DNA of 64,000 bases, taken from positions 5,622 to 69,621 of the forward strand of contig CAZIOS010000014.1 of the NCBI GenBank assembly GCA_964540905.1. Direction: 5' to 3'. Below, in pieces: positions 40,562 to 48,822 of this stretch (the stretch's first letter is position 1; each line of letters begins with the position of its first letter). The notes beneath the pieces were generated by a model that saw nothing but the letters and a program-made list of their open reading frames with translations, had not been told where the DNA came from and made no database searches. The position numbers and the translations under genes were made by a program. Source of the stretch: VAYN01 sp964540905 (GTDB lineage Bacteria > Actinomycetota > Thermoleophilia > Solirubrobacterales > 70-9).

Positions 40562-41082
40562 GCGCCGCGTTCCAGCTCCTCGACCAGCGAGGAGGCGTCG
40601 TAGGCGCCGAAGTGGCGGGCGCCGTTGACGAAGAAGGTCGGGGTGCCGGTGGCGCCGCTGGCCGCGGCTGAGGCGAGGTCGTGCTCGACCCGGGGGCGGT
40701 GGGCGCCGGAGTCGAGCTCGGTCGCGATCCGCTCGGCGTCGAGGCCGAGGTCGGTGGCGACCGCGAGCATCGTCTCGCGCGAGAGCTTGGGCTGGGCCTG
40801 GAAGAGGGCGTCGTGGTACTCCCAGAAGGCGCCCTGGGCGGCGGCGGCCTCGCTCGCCTCGGCCGCCAGCGGCGCCAGCGGGTGGCGCTCGGGGATCGGC
40901 AGGTGGCGGAAGGCGAACAGCAGGCGCTCGCCGAGGCGCTCGTGGACGCGGCGCAGCACCGACTGGGCGCCGAGGCAGAAGGGGCACTGGAAGTCGCCGT
41001 ACATGACCAGCTGCAGCGGCCGCCCCAACTCGCCGCGCAGGTGGTCGGTCTGGTCGAGCGGCGGTGTCAGCGTGTCGTCCAC
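40558..41082 (-). CDS. DsbA-like thioredoxin-fold oxidoreductase
   Basis: From GTG 41082 the protein has 174 residues. It contains the thioredoxin-fold start LQLVMYGDFQCPFCLGAQSV with a CPFC active site, the DsbA helical insertion (RHLPIPERHPLAPLAAEASE ... ALFQAQPKLSRETMLAVATD) and the cis-Pro loop GATGTPTFFVNGARH. No signal peptide is visible, so it may be cytoplasmic like the FrnE/DsbA-like group, or the true start may differ. It is divergent from the antiporter and coupled to dtd. Confidence 0.85.
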   Translation of the reverse strand: MDDTLTPPLDQTDHLRGELGRPLQLVMYGDFQCPFCLGAQSVLRRVHERLGERLLFAFRHLPIPERHPLAPLAAEASEAAAAQGAFWEYHDALFQAQPKLSRETMLAVATDLGLDAERIATELDSGAHRPRVEHDLASAAASGATGTPTFFVNGARHFGAYDASSLVEELERGA

Positions 41083-41103
41083 CCGGCAGGATGTTATGCG
41101 CAC

Positions 41104-42642
41104 ATGAACCACGTCGAGTCGATCCTGGTGCTGATGCTGGCGGCGGCGCTGCTGGTCCGCCTCGCCGACTACGGCAACGTGCCGGCGCCGATCGTGCTCG
41201 TGCTCGGCGGCCTCGCGATCGCCTTCGTCCCCGGGCTGCCCACCTTCGACCTCGACCCCGACGTGATCTTCCTCGTCTTCCTGCCGCCGCTGGTCTTCTC
41301 CGCCGGCTGGCGCACCTCGCCGCGCGAGCTGCGGACGGTGATGCGGCCGCTGGCGCTGCTCGCGATCGGGCTCGTCTTCCTCACCGCGGCGGTCGTCGCC
41401 GTCGTCGCCCACGCGCTCGTCCCCGGCCTCGGCTGGCCCGAGGCGGCGGTGCTCGGCGCCGTCCTGGCGCCGACCGACGCCGTCGCCGCCGTCGCCGTCT
41501 TCCGCCGCATCGGCGGCCCCGAGCGGGTGCGGCTGCTGGTCGAAGGCGAGTCGATGATCAACGACGGCACGGCGCTGGTGATCTACCGGATCGCCATCGG
41601 GATCGCCACCGGCGGCGCCTTCTCGCTCGGCGGCGCGGCGCTCGAATTCGTCGCCGTCTCGGCCGGCGGCATCGCCGTCGGCCTCGCCGTCGGCGTGCTC
41701 TCGATCCTCGTCATCCGCCGCCAGGCTGACACCAGCCTGGTCGTCGTCCTCACCCTGCTGACCGCCTACGGTGCCTACATCGGCGCCGAGGAGCTGCACG
41801 TCTCCGGCATCCTCGCCGCCGTCGTCGCCGGCCTCTACGGCGGTTACCAGTCGCCGCGGGCGGTCGACGCCGACACCCGGCTCAGCTCCGTCGCCTTCTG
41901 GAACACGCTGATCTTCGCCCTCGAGATGACGATCTTCGTCCTGCTCGGGGTGCAGCTGCCGGGGATCGTCGAAGCGCTCGAAGCCAGCTCCTCCGGGGTC
42001 GCCGACCTGCTCGGGCCGGTCGCGGCGATCGCCGCCGCCTCGATCCTCACCCGCCTCGCCTTCGTCTTCGCGATGCGCTCGGACGCCGGCGAGACGGCGG
42101 GCGAACGCTTCGCGGTCGGCTGGAGCGGGATGCGCGGCGCCGTCTCGCTGGCGGCGGCGCTGGCGGTCCCGCTCGGCGTCGCCGAGCGCCCCCAGGTCAT
42201 CTTCCTCACCTTCGCCCTGATCCTGGTGACCCTGGTCGGCCAGGGCCTCTCGCTGCCGTTCGCGATCCGCAAGCTGCGGCTCGAGGAGCCGCGCCGCTGG
42301 AGCGACGAAGAGGCGGTGGCGCGGATGGAGGCGGCGCAGGCGGCGCTGGACCGGATCGACCAGATCGAGGGCGAGGAACGGGCCAGCGAGTCGCAGCTGC
42401 AGCGCCTGCGCGACCTCTACCGCGGCCGCTTCCGGATGTGCCAGGCGGTGCTCGGCGGCGAGGACCAGGAGAGCGCCGCCCGCGAGCAGCGGCTCGCCGA
42501 CTACGGTGGCCTGCGGCGCGAGCTGATCGGCGTCGAGCGCGAGATCCTGCTCGAACTGCGCGGTGGCGAACGCCTGCGCAACGCGACGATGCGCCAGATC
42601 GAGCGCGACCTCGACCTCGAGGAGGCGCGGATCCGCTCCTGA
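41104..42642 (+). CDS. Na+/H+ (cation/proton) antiporter, CPA1 family
   Basis: The 512-residue protein has about 12 membrane segments. It carries the CPA1 signatures FLPPLVFSAGW, GAVLAPTDAVAAVAVF (the APTDxVA discontinuous-helix motif with the key Asp), LVEGESMINDGTALVIY (ESxxNDG) and SGMRGAVSLAAAL (the GxRGAVSLAAA motif). A cytoplasmic helical C-terminal region of about 100 residues (EEAVARMEAAQAALDRIDQI onward) follows. It likely exchanges Na+ or K+ for H+. The ATG lies 21 bases from the divergent DsbA-like start. A bidirectional terminator hairpin follows the stop. Confidence 0.92.
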   Translation: MNHVESILVLMLAAALLVRLADYGNVPAPIVLVLGGLAIAFVPGLPTFDLDPDVIFLVFLPPLVFSAGWRTSPRELRTVMRPLALLAIGLVFLTAAVVAVVAHALVPGLGWPEAAVLGAVLAPTDAVAAVAVFRRIGGPERVRLLVEGESMINDGTALVIYRIAIGIATGGAFSLGGAALEFVAVSAGGIAVGLAVGVLSILVIRRQADTSLVVVLTLLTAYGAYIGAEELHVSGILAAVVAGLYGGYQSPRAVDADTRLSSVAFWNTLIFALEMTIFVLLGVQLPGIVEALEASSSGVADLLGPVAAIAAASILTRLAFVFAMRSDAGETAGERFAVGWSGMRGAVSLAAALAVPLGVAERPQVIFLTFALILVTLVGQGLSLPFAIRKLRLEEPRRWSDEEAVARMEAAQAALDRIDQIEGEERASESQLQRLRDLYRGRFRMCQAVLGGEDQESAAREQRLADYGGLRRELIGVEREILLELRGGERLRNATMRQIERDLDLEEARIRS

Positions 42643-42691
42643 GGCGCGCAGGTCATTCCTGTCGCATGGCGGTAGAAATGACCTGCGCGCC
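42643..42691. terminator. Bidirectional hairpin between convergent genes
   Basis: A perfect 15-base inverted repeat (GGCGCGCAGGTCATT at 42643-42657, its complement at 42677-42691) separates the antiporter and the alpha/beta hydrolase gene. The arms are separated by 19 bases. Each arm ends in AT-rich bases rather than a T-tract. A shared terminator is the simplest explanation. Confidence 0.7.
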
Positions 42692-42693
42692 GC

Positions 42694-43560
42694 TCAGGCG
42701 AAGAACGCGCGCGCCCGCTCGGCGACCAGCGCCGGCATCTCGTCGGCGATGAAGTGGCCGCAGCCGGGGACGAGCTCGAGCTGCATGTCGTCGGCGTGGC
42801 GCTGGTAGCCGGCGAGCAGGTGCGGGCGCAGTGCCTGGTCGTCGCTGCCGAAGAGGAGCCGGGTCGGCACGGTCAGCCGCTGGCCCCGGTAGCGGCCGCG
42901 GGCGATCGGCAGCAGCTCGCGCAGGTTGAAGACCCGGTACATCTGCACCGCCGCCCGTGCCCGCGCCGGCTCGGTGAAGCGCGCCGAGAAGATCTCCAGC
43001 GTGCGCTCGTCCCAGGCCTCGCGCACGGTCGAGCCCCCGACCAGCACTTTCGGCACGAACCTGCCGCTGCGGTGGAGCCGGTAGCCGAGCCCCGGCGTCA
43101 GGATCATCCACTGGTACCAGAAGCGCCAGGCCTCGGGCACGGCCGCGCGCGGATTGGTCCAGGGGGTGAGGATGTTGAGCGCCAGGTAGCGCTGGAAGCG
43201 CTGCGGCGCCCGCAGGCAGAGCAGGAAGCCGAGCCAGCCGCCCCAGTCGTGGCCGACCAGCTTCACCCGCTCGAGCCCGAGCTGGTCGAGGACGGCGAGC
43301 ACGTCGGTCGCCAGGTTCTCCTTCTCGTAACCGTCGCGGGGAGCGTCGGACCAGCCGAAGCCGCGCAGGTCGAGCGCCAGCACCCGGTGACGGTCGGCGA
43401 GCGCCGGCATCAGGTGGCGCCACTCGTACCAGTGCTGGGGCCAGCCGTGCAGGCAGAGGACGACGTCGTCCCCCGCCCCGGCTTCGGCGAGGTGGAAGTC
43501 GAGGCCACGCACCCGCACGGTGCGGTGGCTGACGCCGTCGACCTGCGGGATCTCGCTCAC
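42694..43560 (-). CDS. Alpha/beta hydrolase, epoxide hydrolase-like
   Basis: The 288-residue enzyme has the oxyanion motif CLHGWPQHWYEW, the nucleophile elbow VGHDWGGWLGF with Asp as nucleophile, an acid residue in LFGSDDQALRP and the catalytic His in GCGHFIADEMP. The Asp nucleophile with HGWP is the pattern of epoxide hydrolases and fluoroacetate/haloalkane dehalogenases. The substrate is not evident. It starts with GTG at 43560 and follows thrC by 25 bases, suggesting co-transcription. Confidence 0.88.
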   Translation of the reverse strand: MSEIPQVDGVSHRTVRVRGLDFHLAEAGAGDDVVLCLHGWPQHWYEWRHLMPALADRHRVLALDLRGFGWSDAPRDGYEKENLATDVLAVLDQLGLERVKLVGHDWGGWLGFLLCLRAPQRFQRYLALNILTPWTNPRAAVPEAWRFWYQWMILTPGLGYRLHRSGRFVPKVLVGGSTVREAWDERTLEIFSARFTEPARARAAVQMYRVFNLRELLPIARGRYRGQRLTVPTRLLFGSDDQALRPHLLAGYQRHADDMQLELVPGCGHFIADEMPALVAERARAFFA

Positions 43561-43585
43561 GCCAGGAGGCTACCCGCCGGTCCGC

Positions 43586-44899
43586 TCAGTGCAGCGCGGT
43601 GGCGGCCGCCTGACGGAAGTCGTCGAGCATCGCGCCCATCGTCTCGACGTCGCAGGCGACCATTTCCGGCCACGGCTTGTCGGGATGCTCGTGCAGGGTC
43701 TTGAGGCCGTTGCCGCTGATCACCGCGACGACGGTCTCCTCGGCGCCGATCTTGCCCTCGGCGGCGAGCCGGGCGGTGGCGGCGACCGTGGTGCCGCCGG
43801 CGGGCTCGGTGAGGATGCCCTCGGTCGCCCCCAGCAGGTCGATCGCGGCGAAGATCTCCTCGTCGGTCGGGGTCGCGGCGGAGCCGCCGCGGCTGCGGAC
43901 GGCGTCGAGGACGAGGGCGCCGTCGCCGGGGGCGCCGATCGCCAGCGAGTGCGCCGCCGTCTCCGGTTTCTGCGGCTCGATCTCGCCGCCGCCGAGGATC
44001 GCGGTGGCGATCGGGCTGCAGCCGCCGGCCTGGGCGATGTTGATCTTGGCCGCCGCGGTCTCGGCCAGCCCCACCGTCTCCAGCTCGTTCAGGCCCTTGT
44101 GGACACGCGAGGAGAGGGTGCCGCCGGCGGCCGGGATCACGAAGTGGTCCGGCGCGGTCCAGCCGAGCTGCTCGACGACCTCGTAGGCCATCGTCTTCGC
44201 CCCCTCGGCGTAGAACGGACGCAGGGTGATGTTGGCGAACTGGATGCCGCTGGCGAGCGAGAGCTCGCGGCAGGCGCGGTTGGCCTGGTCGTAGTTGCCG
44301 TCGAGCTGGCAGACCGCGGCGCCCAGCGCCCGGCAGGCCTTCGCCTTGCCCTTCTCCATGTTGCCCGGGTAGAAGACGTAGGCGGCCGCCCCGGCCTTGG
44401 CGGCGAGGGCGGCGACGGCGGTGCCGACGTTGCCGGTCGAGACGCAACCGACCTCGTCCTTGCCGAGCTCGAGCAGGCGGGCGATCGCCATCCCGACGAC
44501 CCGGTCCTTGTAGGAGAGGGTCGGGCGGTTGGTCGAGTCGTCCTTGAGGTAGAGGTTCTTGAGGCCGAGCTCGGCGCCGAGCCGGTCGGCGCGGATCAGC
44601 GGCGTCTGGCCGGCGAACTCGCCGACCTTCGACTGCGCCGTGCGCGAGACGATCGGCAGCAGCTCCTCGAAGCGCCAGATGTTGTTGGGACGGTCGCCGA
44701 GGTCGCGGGCGGCGATCAGCGCCGTCGCCCGCTCGTAGTCGTAGTCGATGTCGAGACCCTCGCCGCAGGCCGGGCACTTGAAGGCGGTGTCCAGCAGCGG
44801 CGTGCGGTAGCCGCAGTCGCGGCAGACGAGTTCGGTGGCGCAGGAGCTGGTTCGTGGCCCGGCGGGCCCTCCCAGATGCGGATCTACCGCGTCGCTCAT
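43586..44899 (-). CDS. thrC: Threonine synthase with N-terminal zinc ribbon
   Basis: The 437-residue PLP enzyme begins at ATG 44899 with AGGAGGAGT upstream. Residues about 20-50 form a zinc ribbon (LVCRDCGYRTPLLDTAFKCP, ACG). The PLP-binding Lys lies in DDSTNRPTLSYKDRVVGMA, with the phosphate loop STGNVGTAVAA and the later PAAGGTLSSRVHKG. The LTEPAGGTTVAA segment completes the fold. It converts O-phosphohomoserine to threonine. The long ORF extends upstream of 44899 but the ribosome site decides this start. A riboswitch was not seen. Confidence 0.93.
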   Translation of the reverse strand: MSDAVDPHLGGPAGPRTSSCATELVCRDCGYRTPLLDTAFKCPACGEGLDIDYDYERATALIAARDLGDRPNNIWRFEELLPIVSRTAQSKVGEFAGQTPLIRADRLGAELGLKNLYLKDDSTNRPTLSYKDRVVGMAIARLLELGKDEVGCVSTGNVGTAVAALAAKAGAAAYVFYPGNMEKGKAKACRALGAAVCQLDGNYDQANRACRELSLASGIQFANITLRPFYAEGAKTMAYEVVEQLGWTAPDHFVIPAAGGTLSSRVHKGLNELETVGLAETAAAKINIAQAGGCSPIATAILGGGEIEPQKPETAAHSLAIGAPGDGALVLDAVRSRGGSAATPTDEEIFAAIDLLGATEGILTEPAGGTTVAATARLAAEGKIGAEETVVAVISGNGLKTLHEHPDKPWPEMVACDVETMGAMLDDFRQAAATALH

Positions 44900-45172
44900 G
44901 ACTCCTCCTTTGCCGCCGCGGAGCGGGTCACCCGGGCCCTGGGCTCCTCCGGCGCTCGTCCTTTGTTCGCGTGGGTATAACACATACGGTGCAAACGCTC
45001 AACGCATTCTGCGTAAATATTCGGTGATCGGCCGCCCTCGCCGCCGGGTCCGAGGGAGATGCCATGTGAATCGCGTCACTGCAAGGTAGCGAAAGCGGCG
45101 GCTCTCGGCAGAGTTGGGAAACTTACTGTCTGTAGAGTTCCTGTCTTCAGACCCCAAGAATTCGCAAATCCC
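44900..45172. other. Divergent intergenic region between thrC and XRE gene
   Basis: About 270 bases with lower GC content. A short AT-rich promoter-like part lies near 44970-45020 (GGGTATAACACATACGG, then GCGTAAATATTCGG). No structured element was recognised. An in-frame ATG at 45059 would extend the XRE protein by 38 residues of poor composition and is not preferred. Confidence 0.45.
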
Positions 45173-45439
45173 GTGAGCCCCCAGGAGCGCTTCGCCGCCA
45201 ATCTCCGCCACGCCCGCACAAAAGCCGGCATCTCCCAGGAAGAGCTGGGCTACCGCTGTGAGCTGCACCGAACCGAGATCTCCCTGCTCGAGCGGGCGGG
45301 CCGCGAGCCGCGCCTGAGCACGATCGTCAAGCTCGCCGGCTCGCTCGAAACGACGGTCGCCGAGCTCGCGGAGGGCATCGGCTGGCTGCCCGAGAAGCAC
45401 CGCTTCGACGTCAAGCGCGCACCCGCGACCGGCGCCTGA
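45173..45439 (+). CDS. XRE-family regulator, paralogue of the element-borne one
   Basis: From GTG 45173 the protein has 88 residues with an XRE HTH: FAANLRHARTKAGISQEELG, YRCELHRTEISLLERAGREP, then STIVKLAGSLETTVAELAEG. The QEELGxRxxLHRTEIxxLE segment closely matches the protein at 34572 within the integrated element. Possible explanations are an older element-derived gene retained in the chromosome, or a regulator family used by both. The start is tentative because no strong ribosome site is visible. Confidence 0.75.
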   Translation: MSPQERFAANLRHARTKAGISQEELGYRCELHRTEISLLERAGREPRLSTIVKLAGSLETTVAELAEGIGWLPEKHRFDVKRAPATGA

Positions 45440-45668
45440 GCAAACGATGAAGTGAGGCGGGGCGCGCCGGCCGGGCCGGCCTCCCAGAACGCGTCGTCGA
45501 CGCTGTCCTGACTCTGACTGGTCCTCCTTTGCCACCTCAAGGCGGTTCCTGTCGCGAGAGCCCCGCCTCCTTCACCGATTTGATCGCCCGGCAGGTGCAT
45601 TCATAACAGACCCCTCTGTAACAATCAACTGTCTTTGCTTAATAAGGACGTCTGTCACAGCTAGCGCT
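45440..45668. other. Intergenic region with no gene seen
   Basis: About 230 bases between convergent XRE and LeuRS-like genes. The right part is AT-rich (TAACAATCAACTGTCTTTGC). No hairpin with a T-tract or family-like frame was noticed. Confidence 0.45.
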
Positions 45669-47897
45669 CTACGGGGCAGCGGGCGTACCGGCGAAGTCGA
45701 CCGGGATCGCCGCCGCATCGGGCCACTCCCCGACCAGATCGGGGCTGAAGCGGCCGCCGCTGTCGAGCAGCAACTGCTCGGCGATGTGCGGCGCAAACGG
45801 AGCGAGGGCGCGGGTCAGCAGGGCCAGTGCCGCGACCTGCGCCTCGGCGTCGGCGCGGTCGAGCTGGCCGCGCCGCTCGACGACCCGCTTCTCGAAATCC
45901 TGAATCCGCTCGAAGAGCCGGGTCAGGTTGCGGATCGCCTTGTGCATCTGCAGCTGCTCGGCGTCCTCGGTGATCCGGGCGAGGCCGTTCTCGCACCATT
46001 TGCGCAGGCGGTCGCGCATGAACTCGGTGTCCGCCGCCGCCTCCTCGTCGTGCGGGGTCTCCTCCAGCAGCGCCAGGCGGTCGTGCGAGTAGGTCCAGAG
46101 ATTGCGCAGGAAGCGGTTGGCGAAGCGCAGGGCGCCGTCGCTCCAGTTCAGCGTCTTCGCCGGGCCGGCGGCGTAGAGGATCGCCAGCCGCACCGTGTCC
46201 GCCCCGTATTGCTCGACCAGCTCGTCGGGGTCGACGACGTTGCCGAGGTGCTTGCTCATCTTGCGGCCGTCGGCGATCACCATCTCGTGGAAGAGGCAGC
46301 CGGCGAAGGGCTCGCCGTCGGCGAGGAAGGAGAGCGGGCCGATGTCGCGCAGGGCCTTGGTCACGACCCTCTGGTCGAAGACGAAGCCGCCGCTGTCGCC
46401 GCCGGCGACCAGGCGCTCGGCCGGCAGCCACTCGCGCAGCTCAGGGTGGCTGAACATCTCCCGCTCGCGCCCCTCGGGCGGCACCGCGGCCGGGATCCAG
46501 AGCCAGAGCGCGTCGAAGTGGCAGTCGAGCGTGTCGGTCTCGCGCTTGGCGGCGGCGCCGCAGCGCGGGCAGGGGACGTCGACGAAGTCGGGGCGCTCGG
46601 CCAGGGGATTCCCTTCGCCGGAGGGCAGGATGTCGCGCGGCAGCACCACCGGCAGCTCGGCCGCCGGCACCGGCACCGCGCCGCACTCGCCGCAATGGAC
46701 GATCGGGATCGGCGTGCCCCAGGAGCGCTGGCGCGAGATCGAGAAGTCGTTGGCGCGGTAGCGCTTCGCCGCGCGGGCACCGACGACCGGGGGCGCCTCC
46801 TCCTCCCCCACCTCGCCCGACTCGCCGACGCGCTCGATCCGGCGACCGATCTCGGCGTCGGCCTCGTCGACGGCGGGGATGCCGAGCGCCGCGGTCGGGC
46901 CGAAGCGGGCGTCGACGAGCGGCGAGACCAGGACCGGCAGCTGCTCGCCCGTCGGCCCGGCGATCGAGGCGCCGGTGTCGACCACCGGCACCGAGCGGGC
47001 GTCGCGGGCGCTGCGCTCCCAACCGCCCGAGCGCAGCTTCTCCAGCTCCTCCCTCACCTCCGGGCCGTCCGCCCAGACCTCGAGATCGGGGTGACGGGGC
47101 GATAGCAGGACGAAGCTGGCCAGCGCCACGGCGTCGGCGTGAGGGCTGAAGACGGTGAGCCCGCCGCGGGCCTCGCCGCCGTCGAGATCCAGCTCGACCC
47201 CGTCGCTGCGGCCAAGGATGTAGCGCTGGGTGGCGAGCGAGAGGTCGTCCCAGTTGCGCAGCTCGCCGGTGTTGCGGTCGTTCTCCTCCAGGTAGGGGGT
47301 GATCTCGAGGAACCAGGTCGGGCGCCGGATCAGCCGCACCTCGTTGTGGCAGCGCCAGCAGCGGCCGTCCTCGACCTGGATCGAGGCCAGCGTCGTCTGG
47401 CAGGTGTCGCACCAGTCGACCGTTGCGTCCTCGCGATAGATCAGCCCCGCCTCGAGCAGGGTCAGGAACAGCCACTGCGACCAGCGGTACTGGCTCTCGT
47501 CGGAGCTGTAGAAGGCGCGGTCGTAGTCGAAGGAGAAGCCGAGCCGCCGCATCTGGCCGAGCATCCGCTCGCCGCAGCTCTCGACCCAGTCGGCGGGCGG
47601 GATCTGGCGCTCGATCGCCGCCAGCTCGGCCGGCAGGCCGAAGGCGTCGAAGCCGAAGCCGAACAGGACCGCGTCGCCGCGGGCGCGGCGGAAGCGCGCG
47701 TAGGCGTCGCCGATCGAGTAGTCGCGGACGTGGCCCATGTGCAGGTTGCCGGAGGTGAACGGGCTCGAGGGCTTGACGTAGACGCGCGCCTGGCCCTCGC
47801 CCGGCCGCGGTGCCTCGAAGTCGCCCCGCTGCTCCCAGGCGTCCTGGCGCTCGGCCTCGATCCGCCCCGCCTCGTAAGTTGGCTTCTGTCCGCTCAT
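45669..47897 (-). CDS. Divergent leucyl-tRNA synthetase-like protein
   Basis: The 742-residue class I synthetase has the HIGH-type motif in TSGNLHMGHVRDYSIGDAYA, GFDAFGLPAELAAI, zinc-ribbon cysteines (DWCDTCQTTLA, GRCWRCHNEV), SRQRSWGTPIPIVHCGECG and a KMSKS-like KMSKH. The order matches LeuRS. It is about 100 residues shorter and lacks the C-terminal domain. The CP1 editing signature TTRPDT is replaced by SPHADA, and GTGAVMAVPAHD by GPTAALGIPAVD. The leucine-pocket segment GGIEHAIxHLL is replaced by AGGDSGGFVFDQRVV. Editing is therefore probably lost and specificity may differ. It could be a paralogue for resistance or another substrate, or an unusual sole LeuRS. Start ATG at 47897. Confidence 0.85.
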   Translation of the reverse strand: MSGQKPTYEAGRIEAERQDAWEQRGDFEAPRPGEGQARVYVKPSSPFTSGNLHMGHVRDYSIGDAYARFRRARGDAVLFGFGFDAFGLPAELAAIERQIPPADWVESCGERMLGQMRRLGFSFDYDRAFYSSDESQYRWSQWLFLTLLEAGLIYREDATVDWCDTCQTTLASIQVEDGRCWRCHNEVRLIRRPTWFLEITPYLEENDRNTGELRNWDDLSLATQRYILGRSDGVELDLDGGEARGGLTVFSPHADAVALASFVLLSPRHPDLEVWADGPEVREELEKLRSGGWERSARDARSVPVVDTGASIAGPTGEQLPVLVSPLVDARFGPTAALGIPAVDEADAEIGRRIERVGESGEVGEEEAPPVVGARAAKRYRANDFSISRQRSWGTPIPIVHCGECGAVPVPAAELPVVLPRDILPSGEGNPLAERPDFVDVPCPRCGAAAKRETDTLDCHFDALWLWIPAAVPPEGREREMFSHPELREWLPAERLVAGGDSGGFVFDQRVVTKALRDIGPLSFLADGEPFAGCLFHEMVIADGRKMSKHLGNVVDPDELVEQYGADTVRLAILYAAGPAKTLNWSDGALRFANRFLRNLWTYSHDRLALLEETPHDEEAAADTEFMRDRLRKWCENGLARITEDAEQLQMHKAIRNLTRLFERIQDFEKRVVERRGQLDRADAEAQVAALALLTRALAPFAPHIAEQLLLDSGGRFSPDLVGEWPDAAAIPVDFAGTPAAP

Positions 47898-47950
47898 TTC
47901 ACACTCAAGGCTAACTTAGCGTTAGGCTCGCGGCGTCATCCAAGAGACGA

Positions 47951-47984
47951 CCCCGGGGTGCTGGTAACACCACCGGGGCCTGGC
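47951..47984 (+). promoter_or_regulatory. Hairpin leader, copy B (shared with 34221-34258)
   Basis: CCCCGG (47951-47956) pairs with CCGGGG (47973-47978), and GGTG (47957-47960) pairs with CACC (47968-47971) around a seven-base loop, with one bulged A. CCTGGCC follows. The same architecture precedes the gene at 34279 in the integrated element. The next gene begins at TTG 48009 after AAAGGGAGG. It could be a regulatory RNA hairpin or a protein-binding site. Confidence 0.6.
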
Positions 47985-48008
47985 CGAGACCTAAAGGGAG
48001 GTCCCAAC

Positions 48009-48380
48009 TTGGGGGAGATTAGAGAAACGGCCGCGGTTGCAGTGGATAGCTGCTATCCGGACGCGATCGCGCGCGCCCGCGAAGCCGCCGACAGGGCGAG
48101 CGATCCGGTCATGGCGGCGGTCGAGATGGCGATCACGCTGGCGGAGCGGAATCCGGAGGGCGCCCGCATGGCTCTGTGGCGCCTGCAGGCCGACTGGGAG
48201 ACGCTGAAAGAGCTCGAGCGGGGGCTCGGCAGCGAGCCCACCTGGGCGGCGCTGCGAATCGGCGCGGTGATCCAGCTGGCTCGTGCCGAGCTGGCCTCAC
48301 CCGCCCCGCAGCTGCGCCGGCTCCTGCCGGAGATACTCGCGTGGCTCAGCGACGCCAAGCCGGAGCGGGTGAGCCCCTAA
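48009..48380 (+). CDS. Hypothetical helical protein downstream of the hairpin leader
   Basis: The start is a TTG preceded by AAAGGGAGGTCCCAAC, which gives 123 residues beginning LGEIRETAAVAVDSCYPDAI. The protein is almost entirely helical and amphipathic (AREAADRASDPVMAAVEMAI, MALWRLQADWETLKELERGL, IQLARAELASPAPQLRRLLP). No membrane segment or catalytic motif is visible. It is divergent from the LeuRS-like gene, with the hairpin leader between them. Function unknown. Confidence 0.65.
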   Translation: MGEIRETAAVAVDSCYPDAIARAREAADRASDPVMAAVEMAITLAERNPEGARMALWRLQADWETLKELERGLGSEPTWAALRIGAVIQLARAELASPAPQLRRLLPEILAWLSDAKPERVSP

Positions 48381-48390
48381 CGGGGCCCAA

Positions 48391-48822
48391 TCACTGTGCG
48401 AAGGTCCAGAGCTTGTTGCCGAGGAAGTTGAACGGCATCGCGACGGCAACGGCGATCGCCTGCGCGGTCAGTTCGCCGGCGACCTCGCCGCGCAGCAGCG
48501 CCTCCAGCACGACCAGGTTCAGCCCCAGCGAGGCGAGGCTGACGGCGAAGAAACGGGCCGCCTGAAAGCCGGCCGGGCCGTCGCCGGGGGCGAAGGTCCA
48601 GTAGCGATTCCAGAGGAAGTTGTTGCTGACGGCGACGGCGAAGGCGCCGATCGCGGCGATCGTGTGCTGGACCCCAAGGCTGCTGACGAGGACGGCGAAG
48701 ACGGCGAGGTTGATCAGGTAGCCGGAGCCGCCGACCAGCGCGAACTTGAGCAGCTGCACCCAGTTGGCGGGCTGCCGCGCCGCAGCGCCGAGGCGGTAGG
48801 CGAGCTCGCTGGGGCCGCTCAT
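48391..48822 (-). CDS. GtrA-family membrane protein
   Basis: The 143-residue protein has four membrane segments with the GtrA pattern: QLLKFALVGGSGYLINLAVF, IAAIGAFAVAVSNNFLWNRY, FFAVSLASLGLNLVVLEALL and a last helix leading to MPFNFLGNKLWTFA. The NFLWNRYWTF and NFLGNKLWTF motifs are characteristic. GtrA proteins are proposed to flip undecaprenyl-linked sugars. It overlaps the glycosyltransferase gene by four bases, consistent with a shared role in cell-envelope glycan assembly. Confidence 0.88.
   Translation of the reverse strand: MSGPSELAYRLGAAARQPANWVQLLKFALVGGSGYLINLAVFAVLVSSLGVQHTIAAIGAFAVAVSNNFLWNRYWTFAPGDGPAGFQAARFFAVSLASLGLNLVVLEALLRGEVAGELTAQAIAVAVAMPFNFLGNKLWTFAQ

Noticed and set aside
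41169..42272. Minus-strand frames opposite the antiporter
   Set aside because: They are shadows of a membrane protein gene and have no start with a ribosome site.
47898..48008. T-box or attenuator for the LeuRS-like gene
   Set aside because: The hairpin here is on the other strand relative to that gene and lacks the T-box sequence and any specifier loop. It fits better as the leader of the gene at 48009.
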